Positions 63,088 to 64,000 of a stretch of DNA of 64,000 bases are shown piece by piece. A program made the translations under genes and the position numbers. Under the pieces are notes generated by a model, which saw only the letters and a program-made list of their open reading frames with translations, was not told the DNA's origin and ran no database searches. The first letter of the stretch is position 1; the number at the start of each line of letters is the position of its first letter. The DNA comes from Zeimonas sp964538505. GTDB taxonomy: Bacteria; Pseudomonadota; Gammaproteobacteria; Burkholderiales; Burkholderiaceae_E. The stretch spans positions 124,001-188,000 of the forward strand of contig CAZIDY010000002.1 of the NCBI GenBank assembly GCA_964538505.1, in the 5' to 3' direction.

Positions 63088-64000
63088 ATGCGCTCGAGCA
63101 ACTGAAGCAGTACACCGTCGTCGTCGCCGACACCAGCGACTTCAACGTCATGCGCCAGTACGCGCCGCGCGACGCGACGACGAACCCGTCGCTGGTGCTG
63201 AAGGCCGCGCAGAAGCCCGAATACGAGGAGTTGCTCGCAGGCTGCCTGCGCGATCACTCGCGCGAGGACGAGCAGGCGCTGTGCGATCGACTGCTCGTCT
63301 GTTTCGGCCAGGAGATTTTGAAGGTCGTGCCCGGGCGCGTTTCCACCGAGGTCGATGCGCGGCTGTCCTTCGACACGAAGGCGAGCATCGAGCGCGCGCG
63401 CCGCCTCATTGCGTTCTACGAGGAGGTCGGCGTCGCGCGCGAGCGCGTCCTGATCAAGGTCGCGTCGACCTGGGAGGGCATCCGCGCCGCCGAACAGCTC
63501 GAGCGCGAAGGCATCCACTGCAACCTGACGCTGCTGTTCTCGTTTCCGCAGGCGGTCGCCTGCGCCGACGCGGGCGTGACGCTGATCTCGCCTTTCGTCG
63601 GCCGCATCTACGACTGGTACCGCAAGCACGAAGGCAGGGATTTCACGCCCGAGGAAGATCCCGGCGTGCTCTCGGTGCGGCGCATCTACGACTACTACAA
63701 GAAGTTCGGCTATCCCACCGAGGTGATGGGCGCGAGCTTTCGCAGTACCGGCCAGGTGCTCGCACTCGCCGGCTGCGACCTGCTGACGATCAGCCCCGAG
63801 CTGCTCGGCGAGCTCGCCGCGAGCGAGCGCGGTGTAGAGCGCCGGCTCGATCCGGATGCAGCGAAATCGAAGGCGATCGACCGCGTGTCGTTCGACGAGC
63901 CGTCGTTCCGCTACGCGGTGAACGAAGACGCGATGGCAACCGACAAGCTCGCCGAAGGCATCCGCGTGTTTGCTGCCGACGTGGCGAAGCTCGAGCAGCT
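63084..64000 (+). CDS. tal: Transaldolase, 5' part (runs off the window)
   Basis: The first 305 residues of a type I transaldolase of the E. coli TalA/B group (about 317 aa): ATTNPSLVLKA, Schiff-base lysine K125 in LIKVASTWEG, HCNLTLLFSFPQAVACADAGV. It moves a dihydroxyacetone unit in the pentose phosphate pathway. GGAGG precedes the ATG, which overlaps the dsbB stop. The last few codons lie past 64000. Confidence 0.96.
   Translation, partial: MNALEQLKQYTVVVADTSDFNVMRQYAPRDATTNPSLVLKAAQKPEYEELLAGCLRDHSREDEQALCDRLLVCFGQEILKVVPGRVSTEVDARLSFDTKASIERARRLIAFYEEVGVARERVLIKVASTWEGIRAAEQLEREGIHCNLTLLFSFPQAVACADAGVTLISPFVGRIYDWYRKHEGRDFTPEEDPGVLSVRRIYDYYKKFGYPTEVMGASFRSTGQVLALAGCDLLTISPELLGELAASERGVERRLDPDAAKSKAIDRVSFDEPSFRYAVNEDAMATDKLAEGIRVFAADVAKLEQ

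Overview
The window is 64 kb of uniformly GC-rich, densely coding DNA from a betaproteobacterium, most likely Burkholderiales or a close relative. This rests on the gene order exbB-exbD-lpxK-Trm112-like-kdsB-adk, the xseB-ispA-dxs operon, FolE2, and EF-P with an arginine at residue 32 beside its rhamnosyltransferase EarP. The species cannot be named from the sequence. No rRNA, tRNA, CRISPR array, insertion sequence or prophage was seen.

Layout. 1-6.8 kb: 5' part of an acetate permease gene with its DUF485 partner, a hydrolase-LuxR fusion, GFA and CHRD proteins, and a kinase/sulfurtransferase/Rieske oxygenase run. 6.9-11.1 kb: xseB-ispA-dxs (isoprenoid precursors) and folE2. 11.1-16.4 kb: ahpC-ahpD, yajQ, uup, argG. 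16.4-17.1 kb: a 302-bp near-perfect palindrome in a gene-free gap. 17.1-20.5 kb: a two-component pair, an ECF sigma factor and a small protein. 20.5-25.9 kb: argF-argD, an orphan response regulator, efp, earP, a KTSC-like protein. 25.9-33.6 kb: gamma-glutamyltransferase, amidase, a cyanate uptake and hydrolysis operon, a DsrE protein. 33.6-46.3 kb: mostly housekeeping (SDR, SirB1-like, H+-pyrophosphatase, adk-kdsB-lpxK-exbDB, xseA, sodB, icd). 46.3-47.5 kb: a PIN toxin/antitoxin pair flanked by gene debris.

47.5-54.4 kb is the most unusual part. Four co-directional genes encode a coiled-coil protein, a membrane-anchored OmpA-like protein with a possible roadblock-like segment, a small Ras/Rab-like GTPase and a SpoIIE-type PP2C phosphatase. 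Facing them are an RsbW-like kinase, an RsbV-like STAS protein and a nucleobase (NCS2) transporter that carries a degenerate RsbW-like domain. Together these are the parts of a partner-switching circuit coupled to a GTPase, an envelope protein and a transporter. No sigma factor lies beside it.

54.4-55.7 kb is the wreck of a homoprotocatechuate (hpa) operon: fragments of hpaI, hpaG2 and hpaG1 are fused by deletion, and the regulator hpaR remains. 55.7-64 kb: an unknown conserved protein, a cold-shock gene, clpS-clpA, a putative cyclase, a flavocytochrome c sulfide dehydrogenase pair (fccA-fccB), dsbB and the start of a transaldolase gene.

Polypurine/polypyrimidine heptad tracts (GGGAGAA-type) recur at four gene ends and form long inverted repeats at two of them. 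Sulfide oxidation, cyanate use, acetate uptake and a proton-pumping pyrophosphatase suggest a metabolically flexible, possibly facultatively lithotrophic, aerobe; that is inference.
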